DNA of 64,000 nucleotides from Flectonema sp. DT1601 (GCA_964019425.1 OZ025831.1:248001-312000), one strand, 5' to 3'. Shown: positions 9,831-20,559, numbered from the stretch's first letter. Numbers and translations are program-made. The notes: generated by a model from the sequence alone, not told the origin.

Positions 9831-10237
9831 TCCGTGCCACCTGTAAGATGAAATAAAAAAAAAAAAACATAAAAATAACCTGACCCGATTCAGTTTTTTT
9901 ACGGTTAATTTGAAAATATATAACGAAGGGATCTTGCAAGCTATAAGTAAGAGAGCGATGCATTGCTGAGATTAATGTTCGTTATCACATTGCACGCTGG
10001 AGGATGCGGTAGCAACTTAGGTAAGTGAAAGGTCTGATGTTGCTTAGCACAGCATATCTGTCAATTGTTTATTGCACTCTGGGCTGCAGCAGCAACACTA
10101 GGTCTGCAGCCTTATAATAAGAAACATTCAACACCCCCTCATGATAAAGATCATAAGGGGGATAATTGATATCTGTTGAGATCCTATTATCAAATAGCGG
10201 TGAGATACAGCGGTATCAGCGAGCGGGGATATGAAAC
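9831..10237. other. Spacer with stable hairpins (possible structured RNA)
   Basis: This stretch is less AT-rich than other spacers. It holds an 8-bp perfect stem (10082-10089 with 10104-10111) and a longer hairpin (10134-10161) with a six-pair CCCCCT/AGGGGG base, one C-A mismatch, five more pairs and an AAAG loop. No open frame. It could be a small non-coding RNA or the 3' UTR of the repeat gene that ends at 10238. Confidence 0.35.
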
Positions 10238-11236
10238 TTATTTCTTACTAATGGCTGCATTCTGTCTTGCGGCTTCCTTGTCAGCCTTCGTTTGCTCACA
10301 GTTGGTGCATCTGTCTCCCACAAAAGAACATTGTCCTCCCTTAGTTGCAATACAGTAATACGCAGCATAATTATCCATCACGTGGTCATCACGGACGAAC
10401 TGAACAGGAGCGCCGCCTGGAGCACCTGGAAAGCCACCTGGAGCACCTGAAAAGCCACCTGGAGCACCTGAAAAGCCACCTGGAGCACCTGGAAAGCCGC
10501 CTGGAGCACCTGAAAAGCCACCTGGAGCACCTGGAAAGCCACCTGGAGCGCCACTTGCTGAAGAGCAACCTGGTTTCATTATAAATTGTTCCATGTTATG
10601 TGTTTTCTTACCAATGGCTGCATTCTGTCTTGCGGCTTCCTTGTCAGCCTTCGTTTGCTCACAGTTGGTGCATCTGTCTCCCACAAAAGAACATTGTCCT
10701 CCCTTAGTTGCAATACAGTAATACGCAGCATAATTATCCATCACGTGGTCATCACGGACGAACTGAACAGGAGCGCCGCCTGGAGCACCTGGAAAGCCAC
10801 CTGGAGCACCTGAAAAGCCACCTGGAGCACCTGGAAAGCCACCTGGAGCACCTGAAAAGCCACCTGGAGCACCTGGAAAGCCACCTGGAGCACCTGGAAA
10901 GCCACCTGGAGCGCCACTTGCTGAAGAGCAACCTGGTTTCATTATAAATTGTTCCATGTTATGTGTTTTCTTACCAATGGCTGCATTCTGTCTTGCGGCT
11001 TCCTTGTCAGCCTTCGTTTGCTCACAGTTGGTGCATCTGTCTCCCACAAAAGAACATTGTCCTCCCTTAGTTGCAATACAGTAATACGCAGCATAATTAT
11101 CCATCACGTGGTCATCACGGACGAACTGAACAGGAGCGCCGCCTGGAGCACCTGAAAAGCCACCTGGAGCACCTGGAAAGCCACCTGGAGCGCCACTTGC
11201 TGAAGAGCAACCTGGTTTCATTATAAATTGCTCCAT
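10238..11236 (-). CDS. Three-unit repeat protein: near-identical Gly/Pro plus Cys-domain modules fused head to tail
   Basis: A 332-residue protein made of three units starting at 11236, 10957 and 10594 (93, 121 and 118 residues). Each begins with [14 protein letters not shown], continues with a variable number of 7-residue GAPGGF(P/S) repeats, then a conserved roughly 60-residue domain ([18 protein letters not shown] onward) with a C-x7-C-x6-C-x2-C pattern, and ends KKTHN before the next methionine. The units are almost identical at DNA level, including synonymous sites, which means recent duplication or ongoing gene conversion. The layout looks like an ancestral single-unit gene that fused through loss of its stops. 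I do not recognise the cysteine domain; the C-x2-C ending could bind metal. A clear acceptor (tgctttttctcag) lies 14 nt upstream. The glycine/proline part expands by a 21-bp minisatellite. Confidence 0.82.
   Translation of the reverse strand: MEQFIMKPGCSSASGAPGGFPGAPGGFSGAPGGAPVQFVRDDHVMDNYAAYYCIATKGGQCSFVGDRCTNCEQTKADKEAARQNAAIGKKTHNMEQFIMKPGCSSASGAPGGFPGAPGGFPGAPGGFSGAPGGFPGAPGGFSGAPGGFPGAPGGAPVQFVRDDHVMDNYAAYYCIATKGGQCSFVGDRCTNCEQTKADKEAARQNAAIGKKTHNMEQFIMKPGCSSASGAPGGFPGAPGGFSGAPGGFPGAPGGFSGAPGGFSGAPGGFPGAPGGAPVQFVRDDHVMDNYAAYYCIATKGGQCSFVGDRCTNCEQTKADKEAARQNAAISKK
10400..10560 (-). repeat. 21-bp minisatellite encoding GAPGGF(P/S), third unit
   Basis: Tandem 21-bp copies encode the heptapeptide GAPGGF plus P or S. 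Corresponding tracts lie near 10775-10915 and 11140-11195, with different copy numbers in the three units. They stay in frame because the period is a multiple of three. Confidence 0.85.
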
Positions 11237-11442
11237 GTTATATATTTATCTGAGAAAAAGCATAATACTAAATTTGTAACGAGACATGTTAAATAAAAAC
11301 ACTTCTCGGAATTGAACCTTTGTTACAGTGACTTACCTGACAATGAGAAGAATAATTTTAAAAAAAAAGTAAACTAAAATAATCAAAAGTGAGTACAGCT
11401 TATTGAGAGAAGGCTCTCAATTTAAATTAGAACAGGCATTTA

Positions 11443-13191
11443 CTACAACTCGTCATTAGCATCAAAATCCTTCTTCAAGAGACAGGTAGTAGAGTGTTGT
11501 TTTACAAGTGAACAGTGCTGAAGTGTTGAAGAGTCCAAGCCACTCCCAGTCCCTGGCATAAGACACAATGGATCTTTGTGAATAAGAGATGCCTTAGCAG
11601 CTGATCGTATCAGACCATCAATGAATGAAAATATTTGAGGTTCTTGATAAGGAGAACAATTAACGAATCCTAAAGGCATTCCAACTACTGCTTCTGACGA
11701 CTTCGCGGAAAGACAGAGTGAAGGAAATAGTTTTGGTCGAATCCTACACTGGACTAGTGTGCTTCCGTACTTTGCAGGATGTTTGTTTGATTCGAGACAA
11801 CCTAATGAAGTGACAGAAACATCTCCTGTGCAATCAGTAATGTCATACGACTTTGAACTAAAAGGAGTAGGAACACCTGTTGCTTCATCTGAATTAGCTC
11901 CAAAAGGCACCCAACCCCACCACAGAAGCTGTGAAATTGAATCATCGCCTGGAGGAGGATCTACAGCTTGAAATGATAATTCTATTTTACCAACACCCAC
12001 ACTAGATTGAATCGAAACACCCGAATAGTTTAGTAATCGTGGTCTCCCATTATCAAACCAAGAGAGTATCTCACTTCTTACTTTACTACTGGATATCTTT
12101 CTAACAAATAATGAAGGCACTCCAATCATACGAGGAATATCTTTACTCCCCCAAGTATAAGGACGCTTTGGACAATACCATTTAAAAGGAGAATGTCTGA
12201 TAGACGGAGAGCACATTCGTCCAGGATCATCAACAGGCCATAAAAAGTAATAATAATCTCTCGGCTTGATGTCAGCAATGTGACCACAGTGAGGACTGTT
12301 TGAGTGAAGAGTAGACCAGAAAACTTCATCTACAGATGGGGTCAGACTTAGAATCTCAAAAAGCGGTTCGAATAATTCTTCACCGTGAGGTGACAGGACG
12401 TATGATACGAATTGGCGAGACCAAAACTTCCATGTGTTTGAAAATATAAAATAACTTCTGGGAGGAGCAGCTGATTTCCAACCCAAGTGGTACAGCTGTC
12501 CATCACAAACTGAGGTCATTTGGGACAGTGAAATTGCTGCAGTTTGGTCATCCATTGTGTTAGAGTAGTAGAAGCTTTTACCAGATATGTTCTCAAAGAA
12601 ATCGACAAGTTCATTAGCTGGAACAAGAGGGAAATCAGACCCTGACATCACTAAAAAATGAGACCATTCCGATGACCAAACATCTTTCAACATGGTCTCT
12701 GTTAATTGCATAGCAGTATACTCAGCGAGAACCATCTCCCATGAACCCCATTCCGTGTCAAATGGATTACTTAATAAATGAGTTTGAGTGTTGACGTGAT
12801 TCTCAATCGTGTTTTTAACGCAGATTGACACCTCTTCAGAAGCTGATAAATCTAAGTGAACCATTATAAAGATGTCACTGTGATGCATTGCTGTTAATAT
12901 TTGACTGAGTCCTCCGCAGCTATGAATCATTAGAAAAACGACTAACCCTCGATCACCTGTTGAATCAATTTTCATCGTCTTGTCACAAGCAGAGAATAAC
13001 TCGTAGGCATTCATTGGCAATCGAGCATTGGCTTTCGCAATCTTATAATCTCGGTTTATTTTAAGTTTGCATCTGTTTGTTATATCGTCGTCAATACCCA
13101 CCAACTGTTCTGGATATAGTTCTCCGGGTTGAATGGCAACAGAATCCCCACACACAAATACTAGTAGGGTTATGAAAACGACCAGGAGCAT
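11443..13191 (-). CDS. Secreted/Golgi GT14-family glycosyltransferase (xylosyltransferase / core-2 GlcNAc-transferase type)
   Basis: A 582-residue protein with an N-terminal signal peptide or anchor (LLVVFITLLVFVCGDSV). Residues about 75-330 match the GT14 family: GLVVFLMIHSCGGLSQILTA for the first strand, a WGSWEMVLAEYTAM segment, the hallmark WSHFLVMSGSDFPLVP, then a later DEVFWSTLHSNSP block. GT14 enzymes transfer xylose or N-acetylglucosamine to glycoproteins in the Golgi lumen; the sugar cannot be told from sequence. The C-terminal 170 residues show cysteine pairs and a LCLSAKS...VNCSPYQEPQIFSF pattern reminiscent of a ricin-type beta-trefoil, so a lectin-like module is possible. The ATG lies 17 nt after an atcacag acceptor. 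Confidence 0.82.
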   Translation of the reverse strand: MLLVVFITLLVFVCGDSVAIQPGELYPEQLVGIDDDITNRCKLKINRDYKIAKANARLPMNAYELFSACDKTMKIDSTGDRGLVVFLMIHSCGGLSQILTAMHHSDIFIMVHLDLSASEEVSICVKNTIENHVNTQTHLLSNPFDTEWGSWEMVLAEYTAMQLTETMLKDVWSSEWSHFLVMSGSDFPLVPANELVDFFENISGKSFYYSNTMDDQTAAISLSQMTSVCDGQLYHLGWKSAAPPRSYFIFSNTWKFWSRQFVSYVLSPHGEELFEPLFEILSLTPSVDEVFWSTLHSNSPHCGHIADIKPRDYYYFLWPVDDPGRMCSPSIRHSPFKWYCPKRPYTWGSKDIPRMIGVPSLFVRKISSSKVRSEILSWFDNGRPRLLNYSGVSIQSSVGVGKIELSFQAVDPPPGDDSISQLLWWGWVPFGANSDEATGVPTPFSSKSYDITDCTGDVSVTSLGCLESNKHPAKYGSTLVQCRIRPKLFPSLCLSAKSSEAVVGMPLGFVNCSPYQEPQIFSFIDGLIRSAAKASLIHKDPLCLMPGTGSGLDSSTLQHCSLVKQHSTTCLLKKDFDANDEL

Positions 13192-14895
13192 TTGCTTATA
13201 TTAATACAACCTGTGATTTTATAAGGTAAAGATCAGCTTTTTTTTAAGATTCCGTTGGATGGTGTTGTTATTCTGGTAGAAGAATGAACTGTGATTAAAT
13301 GTTTAGGCTTACTGAGTATTTTTCATACTAAAACAGGTTATGTAAAAAGTTCAGATATCGGGAAAGGTTTTCTTTATGGAAAAAAAAAAAAAAAAAAAAA
13401 AAGAACTTTGCTCTGTGCGGGGTGCAAAAAAATTACTCTTTGTGTTGTCGTGGTATTTTTTAATATTATTTTATTTCTCTTACTTTTTTTTTTTTTTTTT
13501 TTTTTTCAAGAATATTTTTTTTTCTCTTTTGTTTTTTTTTCTCCTTTTTTTTTTTTCCCTCTTATTTCCTTTCCTCTTCATTTGTGTCTCTCCTCCTTCC
13601 TCTTTTTTCGAGCCAAGTGCTGGCTATTTGATGCATGGGTAGTTCATAACATACATGTTAAAAGATCACTTTTCACGTTAATTTTTTAATTTTTTTCTCC
13701 CATGAAACATGTTAACTGCGGGAAAGCAAAAGGGAGGAATCTTCTGAGAGAAAACAACGAAAAAAAAAGAACCAAAGGGAAGAAGAAAAAAAAAGAAAAA
13801 AAAAAAAAAAAGATAACCCACTTTGCTGGTTCAGAATCTAGTAGCTTGTAAAAGAATGTTTTGGAAGGGAAACCAATGAAATTCAGAATCCAGGGTGCAG
13901 ACAGCTGCGATTCCCATATACTATTCTCATTGGAAATTAAACTGCAAGGTATGCTCTCCGAAGTGAGAAACGCCAAGGCAGTCTTTCGCTGCCACCACAG
14001 CACAAGGCGATAATGATTAGGCAAAACAAAAAGTTGCCATATTGCTAATCTCCGTAAATGAGCATACCACGCTGAATGGAGGAAGGAATAGAAAAATAAA
14101 ATAAACACTAGTACCGTCTAAGTGGGGGGAAGGGGGTTATGGAATGACTTGGACATCAATGACATAAGTATTGCAGACTGCAGGCAAAGCTCACTACACG
14201 CTGAATATCAACAGGCTCTTATTCTAAATTAAGCTACGAGGCCTCTTATCATATTGCCTACTTTCTCCTCTTGCCCAGAATACAGTTTTTTTTTTTTTTT
14301 TTTTTTTTTTTCCTGATATCCACCTGCAGCCGAATACAAGTCTATGACTACCATAATCGTATCTCTTATATATTTTTTTTTTTTCTTCTTCTTGAGTGAG
14401 GATATTTTTCATTTTTCTTCAACGGGATAAGAGAGTTTTGAGGGGGGGGAATTTGTATTTTTTTTTTTTTCTGTTTTCGCTTTTTTTTTTTTTTTTTTTT
14501 TTTTTTTCCTTTTTTTTTCCACCTGAATCCATTGAACTTTTAATATTTATTTTCAGACATAAGCTAAAATGCACGTCTGTAAATTATACTTTTCTAATCG
14601 TAATCTGGTCTGTTGGTGCTCACACTGGTTGCAGTTTCTCTAACCCTACTGGAAAGCTTTTGTAAAATAGAATAGAAATTCAAGGAAAAAAAAGTTTTTT
14701 TTTTTTTTTTTATCTTTAAGATTTTTTTTTTTTAAAGTTTTTTTTTTTTTTTTTTTAAATTCTGCTGTATCTCCCCGCCCTTTTTTTTTTACTTCTAAAA
14801 ACATATTCTCAGCTTTATCCAATTTTTTTAAGAAAAATAAAAAAAAAAGGATGCGTGTGCATTCAGCCTGTACACTTCTTGTGACACGCTACGTT
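13192..14895. other. Long low-complexity intergenic region
   Basis: About 1.7 kb dominated by T and A runs, with a less biased island at 13820-14270. Frames here are poly-Phe/Lys or lack recognisable similarity. The island contains short unique sequence but I cannot support a gene. The 14-3-3 3' UTR probably lies at the right end. Confidence 0.5.
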
Positions 14896-16817
14896 CTAGT
14901 TGACGTCTTCCACCTGTTATAAGATTTAAAAAGGTTTTCTTAGCCACAAGATGCCCACAAAAGTTGGCTATTGGTAAATGTATCATACCTGGGTACCGTC
15001 TTTGCCTCCTGCAACATCGTCCTCAGACCAGAGGGTGAGGTTGTCTCTGATGAGTTGCATGATCAAAGTAGCTTCCTTGTATTCGGCCTCTGGAAGGTTC
15101 TCTAGTTCCTGAACAGCCTCATCGAAATTGGTCTTTGCGAGAGTGATACCCTTGTCAGTGTTTCTTAGTATTTCGTAGTAGAACACAGAGAGGTTAAGAA
15201 CAAGTCCGAGACGGGTTGGGTTGGCAACCTGTTTTTTTTTTTTTTGTTTTTTGTTTTTTTAATAATTTTACTCGATTAAGTTGAATTCACCACCACTTTT
15301 AGAATGATAACATACTGGCAAGTTGCTCTTTGCGGTTTCCAGCGCATCGGTGTAGGCCTTAAGGGCCTGCTGGGTGTGCTCCTCGTCAGAGGTGGCCTCA
15401 ACATGGTATCTGTGGTAGTCACCCTGCATCTTCTTGAAGAATACTCTGTTTGTAATTTTATTTAATGGATTGGCTTCGGACTAGTAAACGGTAAGAGAAT
15501 AAAACATAAACAGAATTACAAGTTCATCTACACTGCATTGACTAGGGACTGGTCAGGATTTACTGCACTGACTCCCTTGCCTAATTACGGTGATCTTGCG
15601 AATTACAAAAATAACATTCTCTCGGTGACATGAACGGGTGGCGAACTCCACGGAAAGGTCGAAGGAACTCCCACTAGCTAGAATCACCTTAACAACAACT
15701 ACAACAACAACTGATACGGAAAGAGGCGGAGCTATTCCGGTATTCCTTTCAGAGAGCATCTACACTGCATTGACTAGGGACTGGTCAGGATTTACTGCAC
15801 TGACTCCCTTGCCTAATTACGGTGATCGTTGAGAATGCTGCAAAACAAACAGATCTACCAACCGCCCGATTCCGCCCTGACTACTGGCCTCAGTCAGGGA
15901 GGGGAAGTGGCTGGATGTGAACTCCGTGTGGACACAAAAATAACATTCTCTCGGTGACATGAACGGGTGGCGAACTCCACGGAAAGGTCGAAGGAACTCC
16001 CACTAGCTAGAATCACCTTAACAACAACAACAGCATCAGACATCAGAGAAATGAATCTCCCGGGGGTCTGGTGGTAACCATCTCCATGAGAACAGGAGAG
16101 CAACCGTGGAGTTATTCCGGTAGGAGTGTTGGTGATCAGATCATCTACACTGCATTGACTAGGGACTGGTCAGGATTTACTGCACTGACTCCCTTGCCTA
16201 ATTACGGTGATCTTGCGAATTACAAAAATAACATTCTCTCGGTGACATGAACGGGTGGCGAACTCCACGGAAAGGTCGAAGGAACTCCCACTAGCTAGAA
16301 TCACCTTTACAGCGACAACCATAATAATTAGCGAAAGTATAGGAAAAAAATCAACTAAAAGTGTAATTGCATACCTGTCATCAGATCCACCGTGAACTAG
16401 AACATCCTTCTCAAGAAGATCAATAATATCTTCACAGATGTGGGAAAGCTCACCCTCAACCATCTTTCTGTAGGTTGTAACCTGTGGTAGTTGTGGATTA
16501 GTGCTGTGGACTTGTTCTGAGATTATTTATTCAACAAGTATACAAACCTTTGCTGCGTTACCAGTTTGCTTTTGTTCTTCACGCTGCTCTATCGAACTGA
16601 GGATTCTCCATGATGCACGACGGATACCAACGCTGTTCTTGTAGGCTACTGAGAGCAAGTTGCGCTCTTCTTGGGAGAGCTTTGCGTTATCTCTAACGAC
16701 TTCCTTCATACACAACACCATTTCATCATATCTCTCTGCCTGCTCCGCTAGCTTTGCGGCAAAGATGAGGTCGTCACGGGACTTTGGAAGTCTGAATTTT
16801 GATGAGGTGGTGGACAT
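14896..16817 (-). CDS. 14-3-3 protein (five exons)
   Basis: Exons are 16548-16817, 16375-16481, 15316-15445, 14989-15228 and 14896-14913. Phases match throughout and give 254 residues, the normal family length. Signature 14-3-3 segments are present: [39 protein letters not shown] (first signature, with helix-C residues of the phosphopeptide groove), [31 protein letters not shown], and [20 protein letters not shown] (second signature). 14-3-3 dimers bind phosphoserine/threonine clients in the cytosol. The last exon is only six codons (VEDVN, stop); without it the frame would end one codon past the CAG/GTATG donor. Intron 2 is about 0.93 kb and almost filled by the modular repeat family. The start lies 2 nt after a pyrimidine-rich acceptor (caacttcttag). 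Confidence 0.95.
15523..16325 (+). repeat. Modular repeat cluster 1, within 14-3-3 intron 2
   Basis: Three core copies (AACATTCTCTCGGTGACATG through CTAGCTAGAATCACC), each followed by a trinucleotide tract based on AAC, or its ACAGCGACAACC remnant. Between them lie two alternative spacers: a short one with ACGGAAAGAGGCGGAGC and a long one with GAATCTCCCGGGGGTCTGG. The cores join an upstream module either by TTGCGAATTACAAAAATAAC or by a longer module ending in GTGTGGACACAAAAATAA. Orientation is plus, antisense to the host gene. Confidence 0.85.
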
Positions 16818-18512
16818 TTCTAAGAAGTTGTAGGTGGGTGGGGGGGAGACGGGATACGGAACGAATAGGTATACCTGTTTGACGAATTAAATAAATAAAA
16901 CAAACTGCTGTCAACATATTCACCATGTCATCCACAGTGACAACTATGTCACACATTTATCGGCTGCATAAAAGTTCGAATAATAATTACGGCGGTCAGG
17001 ATTTACAACACTGACTCCCTTGCCTAATTACGGTGATCGCTGAGAATGCTGCAAAACAAACAGATCTACCAACCGTCCGATTCCGCCCTGACTACTGGCC
17101 TCAGTCAGGGAGGGGAAGTGGCTGGATGTGAACTCCGTGTGGACACAAAAATAATATTCTCTCGGTGACATGAACGGGTGGCGAACTCCACGAAAAGGTC
17201 GAAGGAACTCCCACTAGCTAGAATCACCTTAACAACAACAACAACAGCAACGGACTTCTGAGAAATGAATCTCCCGGGGGTCTGGTGGTAACCATCTCCA
17301 TGAGAACAGGAGAGCAACCGTGGAGTTATTCCGGTAGGAGTGTTGGTGATCAGATCATCTACACTGCATTGACTAGGGACTGGTCAGGATTTACTGCACT
17401 CACTCCCTTGCCTAATTACGGTGATCATTGAGAATGCTGCAAAACAAACAGATCTACCAACCGCCCGATTCCGCCCTGACTACTGGCCTCAGTCAGGGAG
17501 GGGAAGTGGCTGGATGTGAACTCCGTGTGGACACAAAAATAATATTCTCTCGGTGACATGAACGGGTGGCGAACTCCACGGAAAGGTCGAAGGAACTCCC
17601 ACTAGCTAGAATCACCTTAACAATAACAACAGTAACAGACATCAGAGAAATGAATCTCCCGGGGGTCTGGTGGTAACCATCTCCATGAGAACAGGAGAGC
17701 AACCGTGGAGTTATTCCGGTAGGAGTGTTGGTGATCAGATCATCTACACTTTACTTATCTAAAGACTTTTACTACTTAATAAAGTAAAGATCATAAAGTT
17801 AAGGATCGAAGTGTAAAAGGTAAACTTGGAGAGCTGGTCACTTATTACCAACACAATGGATAAACTGCTACGTGAAGTTGTTATAAACAATAACTGCAAA
17901 ATAAAATAAACTAATACTAAACTAACATCTACGAAATAACTCGCATCAGCCTGTAACTCGGCAGTACCATAACTAGGGTGGGGAAGGAAGACGAGGTATT
18001 CCTCATTTAGTTTACTTTTTTTTTTTTTTTTTTTGAAGGGGAAAAAAAAAAAAAAAAAACAAGACACGAGAATCATTCCCAAAGAATGTTCGAGTAGAGT
18101 ACACTTCCTTTGCTATTTATTGCCAATGCAGCCTGAGGTAGGAAATACTTTTTTTTTTTTTTGTGTTTGTTTTTTCCCCTTTAACGATAAAATAGCACAA
18201 ATTCGATTTTTTTTTTTTTTTTACTCCGGCTTGTTTAGAGCTAAACAGGAGACTATTGTTTTTTTTTTGGTTTTTTTTGGTTTTAGTTTTTTTTATTTTA
18301 TTGCTTATTTTTTTTTTTTTAATTCTTTTTCTTCCTCTTCCTTCCGTTTTCTGAAAATTTTGCAAAAAGTATCGTGAGAATGAAAAAAAAAAAAAAAAAA
18401 AAAAATGAAAAATAAAAAAAAAAAATTCTCATAATTGGAACTTACCGAAACGAAGAAATTCGATTGGACAAAGAACGAACAGGATAACATCACTAAAAAA
18501 CAGTACAGGCAA
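16818..18512. other. Spacer between 14-3-3 and the WDR20-like gene, with repeats and homopolymers
   Basis: It contains repeat cluster 2 (16994-17752) and a homopolymer-rich half (18020-18430). A minus-strand stretch near 17930-18010 reads like coding sequence for about 25 residues but lacks support as an exon. Confidence 0.5.
16994..17752 (+). repeat. Modular repeat cluster 2, upstream of the 14-3-3 start
   Basis: Two core copies, both preceded by the long module with the CCCTGACT...AGTCAGGG hairpin and followed by the long AAC-tract/GAATCTCCCGGGGG spacer. Same orientation as cluster 1. Confidence 0.85.
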
Positions 18513-20342
18513 CTACCGACTACTTCCAGAAAATTGTGAAGATTTCGATTTCGGAAGTGATGACAGAACTCTCGGTGCAGTTTGCTGGGAATTGGTCTGA
18601 TCAGACGTGTTACCAGAACCATGTTGCTTTGGACACCAAACCCTTAATATCCCATGACTACAACCGGTTAGAATAGCTCCACTTGGAATCAATGACACAG
18701 AAAACAAAGGAGAAACACCATGAAGCTTTTCAACAGAACTCGTAACATCAATATCTGGTACCAAATGTCTACTTCTCCAAGTCGTTGTTGGAATTGTAAT
18801 CAACCCTTTATCATCAGCTATGAGAGCGCTACTTAATGTATCTGTGAATTGAACTTGTGTAGGAGAGAGTGCAGGAGCTTGCGACTCAATATATTCATCT
18901 AAAAGACCTTTAGCATCAACATCCCATATTAGTAACCGACCATCCATTGAGGCTGCGAATATCGCAATGCCCCCATCAGGTTTCACTGCTGTCACATCAA
19001 TACATGAAATCCAATTCTCTGCTCCAACTAAATTTGCTAATCTCTGAGGAGGATCAGTGCTGTATAAAGAGATTGTGTCATCTTGACCACCAACACAAAG
19101 AAATCTCCCGCAAGGAGTCCACATGGAGCATAGTGCTGATCCAAACTTTGAACTAAATCTCATTTTTAATGTCATCGTTGAGACCTCAACAACATAACAG
19201 TATCCATCTCGACAAGTTATCGCAGCGAGTCCAAGAGATGAGATAGTGCAGCTGAGTAGTTCAGAATCAGAAAGTTTAATCGCAGCTAAAGGATTGCAAT
19301 TTGGTTTTCCCATTTTCGCAGTCGTCGAGTAAGGATGTGGACTAAAACTAACAGTCGCACTCGTATTACACGCTGAACGAAGACTCGCAGAACTAGCCGC
19401 GCCTGCAGACGGCAAAAACCCAACCCCAGAACCATGACCCGCATCAGAACTTGCTGATGACCCTCCTCCTAGAGGTTGAGTATCAGGTTTTATTGCTTCA
19501 TAATTTACGTTCTGTTGACTGTGTTTATATAATATTCCGTTTTGATGTCCCGCTAGGAATATATTTGAATTAAACCAAGCAACACAACTGCATCCGATTT
19601 CATCATGTCCGTGGGTTAACCGAGACCCAGAAGGTGATTTAAAAGGTGATGAGATACGAACAGTGAAGGTACCTGTTGGGATATAATAAACAAGAACGTC
19701 ACCCGACAGAAAGCCAAGTAGTAGTTCCAGAGATGGGCTCATTGAGTGGTCTAGTAGTAGTGAAGAAAAGTGAATCTGAGCGAGAACCGTTTCAGATCGT
19801 CGAGACACGTCACTTATAGAAACAGAACTATTATAAACGACATCACATAGAGTACTTCCATAAGAAGTATCGTGGTTAGATACCGCTGCTAAGATCATTC
19901 CATCCGCGTTGATATCTCTGATTCCTTTTAGGGAATAAAACTTTCGGGTCACCAGATCTCGTAGGCCTCGACCGTTTATTGTTCCAATGTCACTTCCTTG
20001 TCTTCGTTTTGCGACCGTATTTAATAACATTGATCCTGGATTTCCATTTATCATCGGTGAGTTCCCCGGGTCTACAAGTTGTACACTCGGGTTCTTCTCA
20101 GCCCATGAAATCTTGCAGCTGGGTAGGTCTTGACTTCTTCGTCTTTTAGTGCTGCATTCCTCTTCAGCGCTAAGCTCAAGATAGTATTGGTTTTTCATTC
20201 TCTCAGTTGATGGACTTAAAACCGAAGCTGGTTGACTTCCAAGTATCTCAGCTGACAATGTGAAACTGGTGGCCCTTCGAGGTTGGATTGTGTCGTTCAC
20301 ACTCTGTGGGTTTAAATTATTAAAACCCCCCACCCGAGTCAT
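18513..20342 (-). CDS. WD40-repeat protein, WDR20/CreC-like
   Basis: A 609-residue protein if started at MTRVGGFNNL. WD40 blades run from about residue 120 to the C-terminus: CSCVAWFNSNIFLAGHQNGI, LLSCTISSLGLAAITCRDGY, LCSMWTPCGRFLCVGGQDDT, WISCIDVTAVKPDGGIAIFA, IFAASMDGRLLIWDVD, SLIPSGAILTGCSHGILRVW. The order, with a long low-complexity insert (GGGSSASSDAGHGSG) before the second group, resembles WDR20/DMWD and fungal CreC, which activate USP12/USP46-type deubiquitinases; that assignment is moderate. A Ser-rich tail follows. A textbook pyrimidine-rich acceptor (gtttcttttccag) lies 34 nt before this ATG, so I treat the sequence before it as leader. An upstream mini-exon at 20439-20461 would also join in frame and cannot be excluded. 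Confidence 0.72.
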   Translation of the reverse strand: MTRVGGFNNLNPQSVNDTIQPRRATSFTLSAEILGSQPASVLSPSTERMKNQYYLELSAEEECSTKRRRSQDLPSCKISWAEKNPSVQLVDPGNSPMINGNPGSMLLNTVAKRRQGSDIGTINGRGLRDLVTRKFYSLKGIRDINADGMILAAVSNHDTSYGSTLCDVVYNSSVSISDVSRRSETVLAQIHFSSLLLDHSMSPSLELLLGFLSGDVLVYYIPTGTFTVRISSPFKSPSGSRLTHGHDEIGCSCVAWFNSNIFLAGHQNGILYKHSQQNVNYEAIKPDTQPLGGGSSASSDAGHGSGVGFLPSAGAASSASLRSACNTSATVSFSPHPYSTTAKMGKPNCNPLAAIKLSDSELLSCTISSLGLAAITCRDGYCYVVEVSTMTLKMRFSSKFGSALCSMWTPCGRFLCVGGQDDTISLYSTDPPQRLANLVGAENWISCIDVTAVKPDGGIAIFAASMDGRLLIWDVDAKGLLDEYIESQAPALSPTQVQFTDTLSSALIADDKGLITIPTTTWRSRHLVPDIDVTSSVEKLHGVSPLFSVSLIPSGAILTGCSHGILRVWCPKQHGSGNTSDQTNSQQTAPRVLSSLPKSKSSQFSGSSR

Positions 20343-20559
20343 CGTTAAGTGAGACACCCCCTCCCCTGTGGGTTCCCTGGAAAAGAAACAAAAAATTAAC
20401 AAAATAAAAAACAGAACAACACGATCATTCAGAATAACCTACCTAAAAACACCACCATCATAGTGACTGTAAAAAGGAATATAAGTACTTTAACAGTAGT
20501 TGAATATATCGACGAGAACTGGTGTATCACTCGGTAACAAGAAAACTAACTCATCCGAA

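Noticed and set aside
13291-13689. Poly-Phe/Lys frames in the spacers (also 3008-3346, 30686-30970, 54299-54607, 57571-57924)
   Set aside because: Direct translation of A and T runs, with no independent coding signal.
13686-14108. Minus-strand 140-codon frame (FLHSAWYAHLRRLAIWQLFV)
   Set aside because: No homology, flanked by homopolymers that supply part of the frame, and no acceptor or start context like the real genes.
15894-16103. Repeated 64-70 residue frames in the modular repeat (minus: [12 protein letters not shown]..., plus: ...[13 protein letters not shown]...)
   Set aside because: They recur only because the repeat recurs. Some start from non-ATG codons, they run through a trinucleotide tract and match no family; the clusters lie in introns or a leader region.
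15523-16325. CRISPR-like array
   Set aside because: The repeats are long, modular and intronic with variable trinucleotide tracts; there is no short direct-repeat/unique-spacer pattern, and the genome is eukaryotic.
20439-20461. Upstream mini-exon for the WDR20-like gene (MMVVFLG)
   Set aside because: It joins in phase, but the acceptor is of the pyrimidine-rich leader type and the extra residues add no recognisable conservation; kept only as an alternative.
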